NCBI RefSeq assembly: GCF_002760615.1
Contig: NZ_AWWI01000121.1
Location: 62,001 to 126,000 of the forward strand
DNA from: Puniceibacterium antarcticum
GTDB lineage: Bacteria; Pseudomonadota; Alphaproteobacteria; Rhodobacterales; Rhodobacteraceae
Length of the DNA: 64,000 nt
Direction of reading: 5' to 3'
Position numbers and translations under genes: made by a program
Notes under the pieces: model-generated
Told to the model about the DNA's origin: nothing
What the model saw: only the letters and a program-made list of their open reading frames with translations
Databases searched by the model: none
Part shown: positions 17,685-27,008 of the stretch, one piece after another
Layout: every line of letters begins with the position of its first letter
How positions within the stretch are numbered: position 1 is the stretch's first letter

Positions 17685-19685
17685 ATGTTCAATAAGATTT
17701 TGATCGCCAACCGGGGCGAGATTGCCTGCCGGGTCATAAAGACCGCCCGCAAGATGGGGATCAAAACGGTTGCGATCTATTCTGATGCCGACCGCAATGC
17801 CCTGCATGTCGAAATGGCGGATGAGTCGGTGCATATCGGGCCATCCCCCGCCAACCAATCCTATATCGTGATCGACAAGGTGATGGAGGCCGTCCGGAAA
17901 AGTGGCGCACAGGCGGTGCACCCGGGCTATGGGTTCTTGTCTGAAAATCCGAAATTTGCCGAGGCTCTTGCCGCAGCGGGCGTCGCCTTTGTCGGCCCGC
18001 CGGTCGGCGCCATCGAAAAGATGGGCGACAAGATCACCAGCAAGAAAATCGCGCAGGAGGCGGGGGTAAGTACCGTTCCCGGCTATATGGGTCTGATCGC
18101 CGACGGGGATGAGGCGATCAAGATTTCGGGCGAGATCGGCTATCCGGTGATGATCAAGGCCTCTGCCGGCGGCGGCGGTAAAGGCATGCGCATCGCTTGG
18201 AAAGAGGACGAGGTTCGTGACGGCTTTCAATCCTCCAAGAACGAGGCAGCAAGCAGCTTTGGTGATGACCGGATCTTTATCGAAAAGTTCGTCACACAAC
18301 CCCGCCATATCGAAATTCAGGTGCTGGCCGACGCCCATGGCAACTGCATTTACCTAGGCGAGCGCGAATGTTCGATCCAGCGCCGCAACCAGAAGGTTAT
18401 CGAAGAGGCGCCCAGCCCCTTCCTTGATCCCGAAACCCGCAAGGCGATGGGCGAACAGGCCTGCGCGCTGGCTCAGGCCGTGGGCTATACCAGCGCTGGA
18501 ACGGTTGAATTCATCGTTGATGGTGACAGGAATTTCTACTTCCTCGAAATGAACACCCGTCTGCAGGTGGAACATCCGGTGACCGAGCTGATCACCGGCA
18601 TCGACCTTGTCGAACAGATGATCCGCGTCGCCAATGGCGAAGCGCTCAGCATCACCCAAGATGATGTGAAATTGAACGGCTGGGCGATGGAAAGCCGCCT
18701 CTATGCCGAAGATCCCTATCGCGGTTTCCTGCCCTCGATCGGACGTCTCACCCGCTATCGCCCGCCCGCCGAAATCGCCGTCGAAGGTGCCAAGGTGCGC
18801 AATGACACCGGTGTATTCGAGGGCGGCGAGATCAGCATGTATTACGACCCGATGATCGCCAAGCTGTGCACATGGGCCCCCGACCGCGCACAGGCGATCG
18901 AGGCGATGCGCAACGCGCTGGATGCGTTCGAGGTTGAGGGGATCGGTCACAACCTGCCGTTCCTGTCTGCCGTCATGGACCATCCCAAATTCGTCAGCGG
19001 CAACATCACCACCGCCTTTATCGCCGAGGAATATCCCGAGGGCTTCAACGGGGTCGACCTTTCAGATGATGCGCTGCGCCGGATTGCGGCCACCTGTGTT
19101 GCGATGAACCGCGTTGCCGAAATTCGCCGCGCGCGGGTATCGGGCACGCTGGACAACCACGAACGTAAGGTTGGCAACAATTGGAACGTGACACTTCAGG
19201 GCCAAAGCCATGATGTGACCATCGCGGCCGATCACGACGGCGCCAGCGTCACCTTTGCCGACGGTGCGACTCTGCGCGTCTCGGGCAACTGGACGCCGGG
19301 CGATCAGCTGGCCACGATGGATGTCGATGGCGCGCCTCTGGTGCTCAAGGTTGGCAAGATCTCGGGCGGCTTCCGCATCCGCTCGCGCGGCGCGGATCTC
19401 AAGGTGCATGTGCGCAGCCCGCGTCAGGCGGAACTTGCGCGTCTCATGCCTGAAAAAGTGCCCGCCGACACATCAAAACTGCTGCTCTGCCCGATGCCGG
19501 GCCTGATCGTGAAGGTCAATGTCGAGGCCGGTGATGAGGTGCAGGAAGGTCAGGCGCTCTGCACGGTCGAGGCGATGAAGATGGAAAACATCCTGCGTGC
19601 CGAACGCAAGGGCATCGTGGCCAAGGTCAATGCCGCCGCTGGTGACAGTCTTGCTGTGGATGATGTGATCCTGGAGTTCGAATAG
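17685..19685 (+). CDS. pccA: propionyl-CoA carboxylase alpha subunit (biotin carboxylase/carrier)
   Basis: A 666-residue biotin-dependent subunit. The biotin carboxylase domain begins MFNKILIANRGEIACRVIKT and has the ATP-grasp glycine loop SAGGGGKGMRIAW (about residue 163) and FLEMNTRLQVEHPVTE. A PCC-type linker domain follows, then a C-terminal biotinyl domain with the carrier lysine in VEAMKMENIL (near residue 631). It carboxylates biotin with ATP and bicarbonate and partners PccB. A ribosome site, AAGGGGGACAGGT, precedes the ATG. With PccB and methylmalonyl-CoA mutase nearby it completes two steps of propionate assimilation. Confidence 0.97.
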   Translation: MFNKILIANRGEIACRVIKTARKMGIKTVAIYSDADRNALHVEMADESVHIGPSPANQSYIVIDKVMEAVRKSGAQAVHPGYGFLSENPKFAEALAAAGVAFVGPPVGAIEKMGDKITSKKIAQEAGVSTVPGYMGLIADGDEAIKISGEIGYPVMIKASAGGGGKGMRIAWKEDEVRDGFQSSKNEAASSFGDDRIFIEKFVTQPRHIEIQVLADAHGNCIYLGERECSIQRRNQKVIEEAPSPFLDPETRKAMGEQACALAQAVGYTSAGTVEFIVDGDRNFYFLEMNTRLQVEHPVTELITGIDLVEQMIRVANGEALSITQDDVKLNGWAMESRLYAEDPYRGFLPSIGRLTRYRPPAEIAVEGAKVRNDTGVFEGGEISMYYDPMIAKLCTWAPDRAQAIEAMRNALDAFEVEGIGHNLPFLSAVMDHPKFVSGNITTAFIAEEYPEGFNGVDLSDDALRRIAATCVAMNRVAEIRRARVSGTLDNHERKVGNNWNVTLQGQSHDVTIAADHDGASVTFADGATLRVSGNWTPGDQLATMDVDGAPLVLKVGKISGGFRIRSRGADLKVHVRSPRQAELARLMPEKVPADTSKLLLCPMPGLIVKVNVEAGDEVQEGQALCTVEAMKMENILRAERKGIVAKVNAAAGDSLAVDDVILEFE

Positions 19686-19781
19686 GCCGATGCCGCGCGT
19701 CCTGCCCCAGACCCGTGTTTCAACCCGCCGTGCAATCGGGGCTGAGGGGCTGTGTTCGGGGCAGGTGCGCTGTGGTTTCCC

Positions 19782-20243
19782 TCAGCGCCGCAGCATATCG
19801 CGCCGGTCACGGTATTCCTGCTGGCGCAGCGGCAGTTTGTCTATGGCGCGCGACAGTTCGCGCACATCCCAGGGGAATGGTTTGCGCAGCACGATGGTGC
19901 CTTCCTTGGACAGCAGCACAACCATGAAATCCCGTGCCCGCAACTGTTCGCGGATCGCGGTCTTGGCGGCAGGATCGGTGTCGGTGATCACCACCACATC
20001 GCGTTCGGCCAGTACGTCGAGCCGTTCGGTGATCAGCTCCATCTGCTGCACATATCGCGGGTCTGCCGGATTGTTGGCCAACACTACGACGGGTCGTTTC
20101 AACCATTTGAATTCGCTCAGGTCATGCCCTTCAGCAGAGATGATCATCTCGTCGGTGTCGGGCATGGCATCCGCGCCGGCCGCAAGGACCGGCTGCGTGA
20201 TGGCGAAAAATGCTGCGACAGCAAGGGCAAAGCCTGTTCTCAT
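19782..20243 (-). CDS. DUF4174 domain protein, exported
   Basis: A 153-residue protein with a signal peptide (MRTGFALAVAAFFAITQPVLA). The start is at 20243; longer versions of the frame extend into the mutase promoter. The mature domain has LSEFKWLKRPVVVLANNPAD, VVVITDTDPAAKTAIREQLR, FMVVLLSKEGTIVLRKPFPW and REQ-like C-terminal helices. This is the pattern of DUF4174, which looks like a thioredoxin-fold derivative without the CxxC pair. It is transcribed opposite to its neighbours between pccA and the mutase gene. The function is not known. Confidence 0.75.
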   Translation of the reverse strand: MRTGFALAVAAFFAITQPVLAAGADAMPDTDEMIISAEGHDLSEFKWLKRPVVVLANNPADPRYVQQMELITERLDVLAERDVVVITDTDPAAKTAIREQLRARDFMVVLLSKEGTIVLRKPFPWDVRELSRAIDKLPLRQQEYRDRRDMLRR

Positions 20244-20420
20244 ACAAAGAGATATAGGGGCTCGCGCTGCCAAAGCGAACTGCCAAAGCGCCAGGAGCCA
20301 AGAAAAGTTTGCTATGGTGCGTGGTTTCACAGGCGCGCGCCAGCCCGGAACGCCAACCCAGAGAACCAGACGAGGCCAGAGATTGACCTCCGGAGCTTCT
20401 GACAAGAGGACGACAGGACC

Positions 20421-22550
20421 ATGACAGCCACCAACGAGCAATGGCGCGCACTTGCCGAAAAAGAGCTGCGCGGGCGCAGTGTCGACGATCTGACTTGGAT
20501 GACGCTCGAAGGCATCGCCGTGCAGCCGGTCTATACGGCCGAGGATGTCGAAGGCCTGGAACATCTGGGAACGTTGCCGGGGCAGGAGCCGTTCACCCGG
20601 GGCGTGAAGGCGACGATGTATGCCGGCCGTCCCTGGACCATCCGTCAATATGCCGGTTTCTCAACCGCCGAGGAATCCAACGCCTTTTACCGCCGCAATC
20701 TGGCCGCCGGTCAGCAGGGTGTCTCTGTTGCCTTTGATTTGGCGACGCACCGTGGCTATGACAGCGACCACCCGAGGGTCGAGGGCGATGTGGGCAAGGC
20801 CGGTGTCGCTATCGATTCCGTTGAGGATATGAAGATCCTGTTCGACGGCATCCCGCTGGATCAGGTCTCTGTGTCAATGACGATGAACGGCGCGGTGATC
20901 CCGATCCTTGCCTCTTTTATCGTCGCGGGCGAAGAGCAGGGACATGACCGCAAAGTGCTGTCTGGAACGATCCAGAACGACATCCTCAAGGAATTCATGG
21001 TCCGCAACACCTATGTCTACCCGCCCGAGCCGTCGATGCGGATCATTGCGGATATCATCGAATATACCAGCGCCGAGATGCCAAAGTTCAATTCGATCAG
21101 CATCAGCGGCTATCACATGCAAGAGGCCGGCGCGAACCTGGTGCAGGAGCTGGCATTTACCCTTGCCGACGGCAAGGAATACGTCAAAACCGCCATGGCG
21201 CGCGGCATGGACATCGACAAATTCGCCGGACGGCTGTCGTTCTTTTTCGCCATCGGCAAGAATTTCTTCATGGAGGTGGCCAAGCTGCGCGCGGCCCGTA
21301 TGCTTTGGCACCGGATCATGACCGAACTTGGCGCGCAGGACCCGAAATCCAAGATGCTGCGCACCCATTGTCAGACCTCCGGTGTGACGCTGGCCGAACA
21401 GGACCCCTATAACAACGTGATCCGAACGGCTTATGAAGCGATGAGCGCGGTTCTGGGCGGCACGCAATCCCTCCACACCAACGCGCTGGACGAGGCGATT
21501 GCCCTGCCCACCGATTTCTCTGCCCGGATCGCGCGCAACACCCAGCTGATCCTGCAAGAGGAAACCGGCGTGACCAACGTGGTCGATCCGCTGGCTGGCT
21601 CGTATTACGTGGAAAAGCTGACTGCCGATCTGGCCGAAGCCGCCTGGGAGATCATCGAGGAAGTCGATGAAATGGGCGGCATGACCAAGGCCGTTGCCAC
21701 CGGCATGCCGAAGCTGCGGATCGAGGAAACCGCCGCCCGTCGTCAGGCTGATATCGACCGGGGCACCGAGGTCATTGTGGGTGTCAACAAGTACCGCAAG
21801 GACAAGGAAGACCCGCTCGACATTCGCGACATCGACAATGACGAAGTCCGCGAGAGCCAGATTGCCCGGCTCAAGAGCATCCGCGCCACCCGGGACGAGG
21901 CGGCCTGTACCGCAGCCCTCGAAGAGTTGACACGTCGCTCGTCCGAGGGTGGCAATCTGCTCGACGGTGCGGTCAATGCCGCCCGGGCGCGGGCCACTGT
22001 GGGGGAAATCAGCATGGCGATGGAAAAGGTGTTTGGCCGCCACCGGGCCGAGGTCAAGACCTTGGCCGGCGTCTATGGTGCGGCCTATGAAGGGGATGCA
22101 GGCTTTGCCGCGATCCAGAAATCGGTCGAGGATTTCGCCGAGGAAGAGGGGCGTCGCCCGCGTATGCTGGTGGTCAAGATGGGGCAGGACGGCCACGACC
22201 GCGGCGCCAAGGTCATCGCCACCGCCTTTGCCGATATCGGGTTCGACGTCGATGTCGGCCCCCTGTTCCAGACCCCCGAAGAGGCGGCGCAGGATGCTGT
22301 TGACAACGATGTGCACGTGATCGGCATTTCGTCTCAGGCGGCGGGGCACAAGACGCTGGCGCCGAAACTTGTTCAGGCGCTCAAGGATGCGGGGGCCGGG
22401 GATATTCTGGTGGTGTGTGGTGGCGTGATCCCGCAGCAGGATTACCAGTTTCTGTATGATGCGGGGGTCAAGGCGATCTTTGGACCGGGCACCAACATCC
22501 CGACAGCGGCGCAGGACATCCTGAAACTGATCCGCGCGGCGCGGGCCTGA
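20421..22550 (+). CDS. scpA: methylmalonyl-CoA mutase
   Basis: A 709-residue adenosylcobalamin-dependent mutase that converts (R)-methylmalonyl-CoA to succinyl-CoA, the last step of propionyl-CoA assimilation. The N-terminal TIM-barrel part has the substrate-binding segment [38 protein letters not shown] and [19 protein letters not shown]. The C-terminal cobalamin domain carries the D-x-H-x-x-G signature in [18 protein letters not shown] near residue 590. The single-chain length (about 710) matches the bacterial alpha-type enzyme. The paired small chaperone (MeaB) and an epimerase are not evident in this window. Confidence 0.96.
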   Translation: MTATNEQWRALAEKELRGRSVDDLTWMTLEGIAVQPVYTAEDVEGLEHLGTLPGQEPFTRGVKATMYAGRPWTIRQYAGFSTAEESNAFYRRNLAAGQQGVSVAFDLATHRGYDSDHPRVEGDVGKAGVAIDSVEDMKILFDGIPLDQVSVSMTMNGAVIPILASFIVAGEEQGHDRKVLSGTIQNDILKEFMVRNTYVYPPEPSMRIIADIIEYTSAEMPKFNSISISGYHMQEAGANLVQELAFTLADGKEYVKTAMARGMDIDKFAGRLSFFFAIGKNFFMEVAKLRAARMLWHRIMTELGAQDPKSKMLRTHCQTSGVTLAEQDPYNNVIRTAYEAMSAVLGGTQSLHTNALDEAIALPTDFSARIARNTQLILQEETGVTNVVDPLAGSYYVEKLTADLAEAAWEIIEEVDEMGGMTKAVATGMPKLRIEETAARRQADIDRGTEVIVGVNKYRKDKEDPLDIRDIDNDEVRESQIARLKSIRATRDEAACTAALEELTRRSSEGGNLLDGAVNAARARATVGEISMAMEKVFGRHRAEVKTLAGVYGAAYEGDAGFAAIQKSVEDFAEEEGRRPRMLVVKMGQDGHDRGAKVIATAFADIGFDVDVGPLFQTPEEAAQDAVDNDVHVIGISSQAAGHKTLAPKLVQALKDAGAGDILVVCGGVIPQQDYQFLYDAGVKAIFGPGTNIPTAAQDILKLIRAARA

Positions 22551-22724
22551 ACAAGACCCAAAAGAGCATCCCGCACGGCTGTCTTATCCGCGGCGGCGGG
22601 ACGCCAGTTGGTGTTGGCCCCGTTGCCCGGCTGACACACCAGAATGTCGCAATGCCTTGTGTCTGTTCAGTTCCCACGCTCTGGCCTATCGTCGCCGCAA
22701 GAATATCTAGAAGGGGGCGAAAGA

Positions 22725-23339
22725 GTGTTGGTTCTGGATCACATCGCCGTACTGGGCGAAACGTTGGACGAAGCCGCCGTTTATGTTGAAACTGCGCTGG
22801 GCCTTCCGCTTTTGCCCGGCGGCAAACACGAACATTACGCCACCCATAACCGGCTTCTCGGGCTTGCTGACGGCCTTTACCTCGAAGCGATTGCCATAGA
22901 CCCAGCTGCGCCACCAAAATCCTATCCGCGCTGGTTCGGTCTGGACGGTTTTTCCGGGCGTCCGCGGCTGGATAAATGGATCTGTCGCGTCGAGGATCTG
23001 GATGCGGCGCTTAAGAGACTGCCGAGGGCGGGACTTCCGGTGCGGCTGAGCCGCGGCACGCTTGAATGGTCCATGGCGGTGCCCGCGGACGGGCAGCTGT
23101 GGTTTGACGGCCTGTTTCCTGCGCTGATCCAATGGCACAGCCCGGTGCCGCCCGGCACGTCGATGGACACTGGCGGTCCAGAGCTGCAAAGGCTGCGCGT
23201 GTGCCATCCAGAGGCGGATGAACTGCGTCAGATTTTGCAGCCGGTGCTTGCCGATGGCCGTGTGTCTTTCGAAAGGGGTGACGCGCCGGGACTTGTGGCA
23301 GATTTCGTGACCAAGGCGGGTCGGAGAATCCTGCAGTGA
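22725..23339 (+). CDS. VOC/glyoxalase-like domain protein
   Basis: A 204-residue protein starting at GTG (AAGGGGGCGAAAGA ribosome site) with MLVLDHIAVLGETLDEAAVYV, the usual beginning of a vicinal-oxygen-chelate fold. EHYATHNRLLGLADGLYLEAIAID is the second strand set. The C-terminal half is longer than in simple VOC modules. It therefore best fits the Glyoxalase_3-like group rather than methylmalonyl-CoA epimerase (about 135 residues), despite lying after the mutase gene. The substrate is unknown. The stop overlaps the acetyltransferase start by 4 bases, so the two are coupled. Confidence 0.75.
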   Translation: MLVLDHIAVLGETLDEAAVYVETALGLPLLPGGKHEHYATHNRLLGLADGLYLEAIAIDPAAPPKSYPRWFGLDGFSGRPRLDKWICRVEDLDAALKRLPRAGLPVRLSRGTLEWSMAVPADGQLWFDGLFPALIQWHSPVPPGTSMDTGGPELQRLRVCHPEADELRQILQPVLADGRVSFERGDAPGLVADFVTKAGRRILQ

Positions 23340-23815
23340 AGGTGCGCGCGGCACAGGGCCGGGATGCGGACCAGATTGTGACAATCTGGAACGATGTCAT
23401 TGAAGGCACTGCAATCACCTTTACCACCGAACTCAAGACAGAGGCCGGTATTTGTGCAGATATTGCTGCGCGCAGCGCCGCCTTTCAGGTGGCGGATCTG
23501 GAGGGACAGGTTGTCGGATTTGCCACCTATGGCCCGTTTCGCAATGGCCCCGGATATGCCCGCACCAAGGAGCATTCCATTATGCTGGCACCTCAGGCGC
23601 GCGGCCAGGGTGTGGGGCGTGGGTTGATGTCGGCGCTGTGTGATCACGCACGCGCCGAAGGGGTGCACAGTCTTTGGGCCGGGATCAGCGCCGAAAATCC
23701 CGCTGCCGTGCCGTTTCATGCCGCTCTTGGCTTTACCGAGATCGCCCGTTTGCCCGAGGTCGGTCATAAATTTGATCGTTGGATCGACCTAATCCTGATG
23801 CAAAAGAGGCTTTGA
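23336..23815 (+). CDS. GNAT family N-acetyltransferase (phosphinothricin-acetyltransferase-like)
   Basis: A 159-residue acetyltransferase starting at a GTG that overlaps the preceding stop. The acetyl-CoA pyrophosphate loop is APQARGQGVGRGLMSAL. VRAAQGRDADQIVTIWNDVIEGTAITF at the N-terminus and NPAAVPFHAALGFTEIARLPEVGHKFDRW at the C-terminus match the Pat/YncA branch, which acetylates amino-acid-like compounds such as phosphinothricin or methionine derivatives. The natural substrate cannot be told from the sequence. It forms a two-gene unit with the VOC protein. Confidence 0.85.
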   Translation: MKVRAAQGRDADQIVTIWNDVIEGTAITFTTELKTEAGICADIAARSAAFQVADLEGQVVGFATYGPFRNGPGYARTKEHSIMLAPQARGQGVGRGLMSALCDHARAEGVHSLWAGISAENPAAVPFHAALGFTEIARLPEVGHKFDRWIDLILMQKRL

Positions 23816-23913
23816 GTGGAGGGTCGCCCACGGCCTGATCACAGGGGCGACAGAATTGCTGCAATTTGACGAACCGCGCTGACAATCCGGCGCGGTTAGC
23901 ATAAAATGACACC

Positions 23914-24597
23914 ATGTCGATCTGGAAACGCATATCCGATGCCGTCGCCGCCCTGACAAAGGGCGAAGGGCTGTCTGCCGTCTTTGAAAAGCTGCGCTCA
24001 CCGCCGGAACGGTCTGTCGCCTTCACGATTGCGGTCATTGCCCTAAGCGCCAAGATGGCCAAGGCCGACGGTCTGGTCACCCGGGCCGAGGTGACTGCCT
24101 TTCGCGAGATCTTTCACATCGCTCCCGAGGATGAGGCGGGGGCGGCGCGTGTCTTCAACCTTGCCCGACAGGACGTGGCGGGATTCGAGGAATATGCCCG
24201 CCGCATCCGCGCGATGTTCGGGACAGAAACCGCCGCGCTTTGCGATCTTATGGAAGGGCTGTTCCGCATCGCCATGGCCGATGGCGTTTATCATCCGGCC
24301 GAAGATGCCTTTCTGGAGCGGGTGGCGCAGATTTTTGGCCTGTCGCAAAGTCAGTTTCTTGCTCTGCGCACGCGCTTTGTGCCCGATGCCGCGCCTGATC
24401 CGTTCAGCGTTCTTGGGGTCGCCCCAGATACGCCAATTTCCGAAGTGCGCCGAGCCTGGAAGGCACTTGTGCGCGAAAGCCACCCGGACCGCATGATTGC
24501 GCGTGGTGTGCCCCCCGAAGCGGTTAAGATGTCTGAACGCCGCCTGATCGATATCAACCGCGCTTGGCAAGAGGTGTCGTCCCGAGCGACGGCATAA
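23914..24597 (+). CDS. TerB/DjlA-like protein with C-terminal J domain
   Basis: A 227-residue protein. Residues about 30-150 form an all-helical TerB-like domain (AVIALSAKMAKADGLVTRAE and MEGLFRIAMADGVYHPAEDAFL, each carrying an acidic metal-site pattern). Residues about 160-225 form a short J domain starting DPFSVLGVAPDTPISEVRRA with an intact HPD tripeptide in RESHPDRMIA. This is the DjlA-like co-chaperone layout without the N-terminal membrane anchor. It should stimulate a DnaK-type ATPase; the client is unknown. It is monocistronic, with a long inverted repeat immediately after its stop. Confidence 0.82.
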   Translation: MSIWKRISDAVAALTKGEGLSAVFEKLRSPPERSVAFTIAVIALSAKMAKADGLVTRAEVTAFREIFHIAPEDEAGAARVFNLARQDVAGFEEYARRIRAMFGTETAALCDLMEGLFRIAMADGVYHPAEDAFLERVAQIFGLSQSQFLALRTRFVPDAAPDPFSVLGVAPDTPISEVRRAWKALVRESHPDRMIARGVPPEAVKMSERRLIDINRAWQEVSSRATA

Positions 24598-24598
24598 A

Positions 24599-24639
24599 AC
24601 GTTTCGACTTGAGCTTGTTTCGGGTCCAAGTCGAAACGT
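24599..24639. terminator. 13-bp perfect inverted repeat after the J-domain gene
   Basis: ACGTTTCGACTTG (24599-24611) and CAAGTCGAAACGT (24627-24639) are perfect inverted copies separated by 15 bases, beginning two bases after the stop codon. No T-tract follows. It may be a terminator-like hairpin or an operator for the next gene. The stem is A+T-richer than most of the window. Confidence 0.5.
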
Positions 24640-24729
24640 CGTGGTGTGCGAGGCTGGATCTATGGACGTCGGGTTTGATATTGCGGCGGACCCCTTACAG
24701 CGTGGGTTTGGCGTGACTATATTGATCCC

Positions 24730-25089
24730 ATGAAAAAACTTACAGCCGCCGCCCTTGTTGTCACACTCGCCACACCCCTGCATGCGCAGGAGGCTGAGGG
24801 TGAAGGTTTTGACCTCATGAAAGAAGGCGCGCGCCAATTGTTTCGCGGGCTGATGCAGCAGATGGGGCCAGTTCTGGGCGATATGCAGGATCTGACCGGA
24901 GAAATGGGTCCCAAGATGCGGGACTTTGTTCAGCAGATGGGCCCGGCGCTGAGTGATCTGATGGGCGAAGTGGACGACTGGTCAGTCTATCATCCGCCTG
25001 AAATGCTGCCCAACGGTGACATCATCATGCGCCACAAAACTCCCGAAGAACTGGCGCCGGAGCCGGAAGCCGAAGAAATCGAGATATGA
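24730..25089 (+). CDS. exported hypothetical protein with amphipathic repeats
   Basis: A 119-residue protein with a signal peptide (MKKLTAAALVVTLATPLHAQ). The mature part has related segments around QQMGPVLGDM, GEMGPKMRDF and QQMGPALSDL spaced about 19 residues apart, suggesting an amphipathic helical repeat. It then has WSVYHPPEMLPNGDIIMRHK and an acidic Pro-Glu tail. Small proteins of this kind recur in Rhodobacterales and are often mislabelled as AAA ATPases; no nucleotide-binding motif is present here. The function is unknown and a periplasmic location is expected. Confidence 0.7.
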   Translation: MKKLTAAALVVTLATPLHAQEAEGEGFDLMKEGARQLFRGLMQQMGPVLGDMQDLTGEMGPKMRDFVQQMGPALSDLMGEVDDWSVYHPPEMLPNGDIIMRHKTPEELAPEPEAEEIEI

Positions 25090-25296
25090 CGCTCCATACT
25101 CTTGATCAAGGGCACGCCGACAGCAGGAAGATCGTTTTTACCGGATTAACTGCGTGCGGGCTGGCTTCGGGACTGACGTTGAAGGCACAGGATCCAGAGC
25201 GTCTCGGCTTTAACCTGAAACACACTCATCGCTTTTAGCGTTGGAGGCGCAGCCGACAGGCAGCGAACAATCGATCCAAGTTTAAGGCGGGACGCT

Positions 25297-26841
25297 TTAG
25301 ACCCGGATGACTTGGCTTTGTGCCCCCATCGATCGGGCTAGAGAGCCAAAACGCGACTCGGCCACTTCGCCAAAAAGCGGCTGGGCCGCCTTGGTGAGTT
25401 TCAGTTTCAGAACCTTATTCTTGGGCTGCCATTCCAGCGATGCGCCTGCCTGCGAGGTGTCGGACATCCAGAGCATGGCGCCGAATCGCATGGCCTTGCC
25501 CAAGATTTCGGCCTGTTGCTTGCCCTTTTCATCCAGCAGAACGTAAAGATCCTCGAACCGGGTGCCTTCGCGTTTGTTTCGGTAGCGGTGCAGAAGCGCA
25601 AGGCCAAGGAACACGCGTTCCGCATGGCTCAGCCCGCCGAGGTTGGCGCGGGTGGCGTTGTCAAAACAGGTCTCGGCCCGATAGTCGGGGTGGGCGCGCC
25701 AGCTGACATCGTGCAACAGGCATGCGGCCTTGACCAGACGCAGCTTTGCTTCGGGAGCGTTGCGAAAGATCGGAAAAACGAATTTGTACAGCGTCTTGCC
25801 AAAGCCGGGCAGACGGGCATCCTTTGCCTCGGCAAAGCGGCAGGATTCGACCAGTGGATCGCGGTCGCGCAGGCTTTGCGGCATCTGCTCATACAGCAGA
25901 CCTTCACGGATGCCGTAGCTCGAAATCGCGATGTCCTTGGGTTTGAATACCTGAATCAGACGGCGCAGCACTTCGGCGGCATAGGGCACAAGGGACATCC
26001 GGGCAGAGGACAGGTTGCACTCGCTGCGCAACGTCTCAAGGTCGGCCTTTTCGATGTATTTGATCGTGGCCTGCACGGTCTTTGCAGTCATGCGGTATTC
26101 GTGCAGCACGTGAAGCGGATAGGCCTGACGGTGCATGTCGATCCGCGCAATGGCCCGCCAAGAACCGCCGACCAGGAACAGCCGGTCGCGCTGTGTGCCC
26201 ATGGTCTGGGACAATTGATTCATAGCCTCGCGGATCACGATGTCGCGTTGTTTCTTGCCGCCCGGCTGATCACGCAATTTAAGCGGGCCGAGCTTCGAAC
26301 TGACCCGGCGGCCCACCCGGCCATCTGCGATTTCTGCCAGTTCCATGGACGACCCGCCGATGTCGCAGATCAACCCGTAGGCCCCGGGCCAGCCCAGAAG
26401 CACGCCTTGCGCTGACAGGCGGGCCTCTTCCTCGCCATCAATCACCCAGATCCGCAGACCGGTGGCCGCTTCGACCTCTTCGCGAAAGGCCGGGCCATCC
26501 TCGGCCTCGCGCATGGCGGCTGTTGCGACGGCGGTGAGCGGCGGCAGGTTCATTCCTTCGGCCAGCATTTGGAACCGGCGGATTGCCGCAAAGGCGCGCA
26601 CCTTGCCTTCGGGGTTCAGACGACCGGTGTCGGACATGCCCGCACCGAGACCGCACATGATCTTTTCATTGTAGAAATATGCAGGAGATCGAGCTGCCCC
26701 ATCAAACACCACCAGGCGGACAGAGTTGGACCCAATGTCGATAACGCCCACACGTGAGAGCGCCCGGGCGAGTGGATCGTCGAACAGCGGTCGACCAAAA
26801 GGCCCCCATTCGGGATGAGATGGGTCCGAAATGCTGTTCAT
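25297..26841 (-). CDS. ppx: exopolyphosphatase / Ppx-GppA family phosphatase
   Basis: A 514-residue protein of the sugar-kinase/Hsp70-actin fold. The phosphate-binding loops GVIDIGSNSVRLVVFDG (N-terminus) and LICDIGGSSMELAEI (about residue 160) are intact. An HD-like helical C-terminal part with CLLHDVSWRAHPDYR follows. It would shorten polyphosphate chains or hydrolyse pppGpp. The start MNSISDPSHPEW is chosen because AGGGG lies seven bases upstream; an ATG two codons earlier is too close to it. It is downstream of polyphosphate kinase, from which it is separated by a flagellin gene on the same strand. Confidence 0.88.
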   Translation of the reverse strand: MNSISDPSHPEWGPFGRPLFDDPLARALSRVGVIDIGSNSVRLVVFDGAARSPAYFYNEKIMCGLGAGMSDTGRLNPEGKVRAFAAIRRFQMLAEGMNLPPLTAVATAAMREAEDGPAFREEVEAATGLRIWVIDGEEEARLSAQGVLLGWPGAYGLICDIGGSSMELAEIADGRVGRRVSSKLGPLKLRDQPGGKKQRDIVIREAMNQLSQTMGTQRDRLFLVGGSWRAIARIDMHRQAYPLHVLHEYRMTAKTVQATIKYIEKADLETLRSECNLSSARMSLVPYAAEVLRRLIQVFKPKDIAISSYGIREGLLYEQMPQSLRDRDPLVESCRFAEAKDARLPGFGKTLYKFVFPIFRNAPEAKLRLVKAACLLHDVSWRAHPDYRAETCFDNATRANLGGLSHAERVFLGLALLHRYRNKREGTRFEDLYVLLDEKGKQQAEILGKAMRFGAMLWMSDTSQAGASLEWQPKNKVLKLKLTKAAQPLFGEVAESRFGSLARSMGAQSQVIRV

Positions 26842-27008
26842 GATCATCCCCTGAAGCTTGGGCGCAACATGGCTTACCGGTCCCCTCGCGTCAAGAAAGC
26901 AGAGGGTTTTCTTTACGTCACAGGTGCTTGGGATGCCCACATTACACGAGGGTGGGCAAGGCTGCCAGTGCTGCCCCTGCTGTCAAGGCACGTCGCCAAA
27001 GCGGCAGG

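Noticed and set aside
20874-22349. 491-codon open frame antisense to methylmalonyl-CoA mutase, and similar long frames at 7792-9102 (-), 3730-4971 (+), 52534-53979 (-) and 54286-55527 (+)
   Set aside because: They are mirror frames of well-identified genes in G+C-rich DNA. Their products are rich in His, Arg, Gln and Gly without recognisable domains, as expected of antisense shadows.
22551-22724. Leftward frame at 22442-22639 with NTNWRPAAADKTAVRDALLG
   Set aside because: The end looks vaguely gene-like and may be a decayed remnant, but most of it is antisense to the mutase gene and no family was recognised.
22725-23339. Methylmalonyl-CoA epimerase for the propionyl-CoA pathway
   Set aside because: It is a VOC protein just after the mutase, but at 204 residues it is too long and its pattern fits the Glyoxalase_3-like group rather than the epimerase of about 135 residues.
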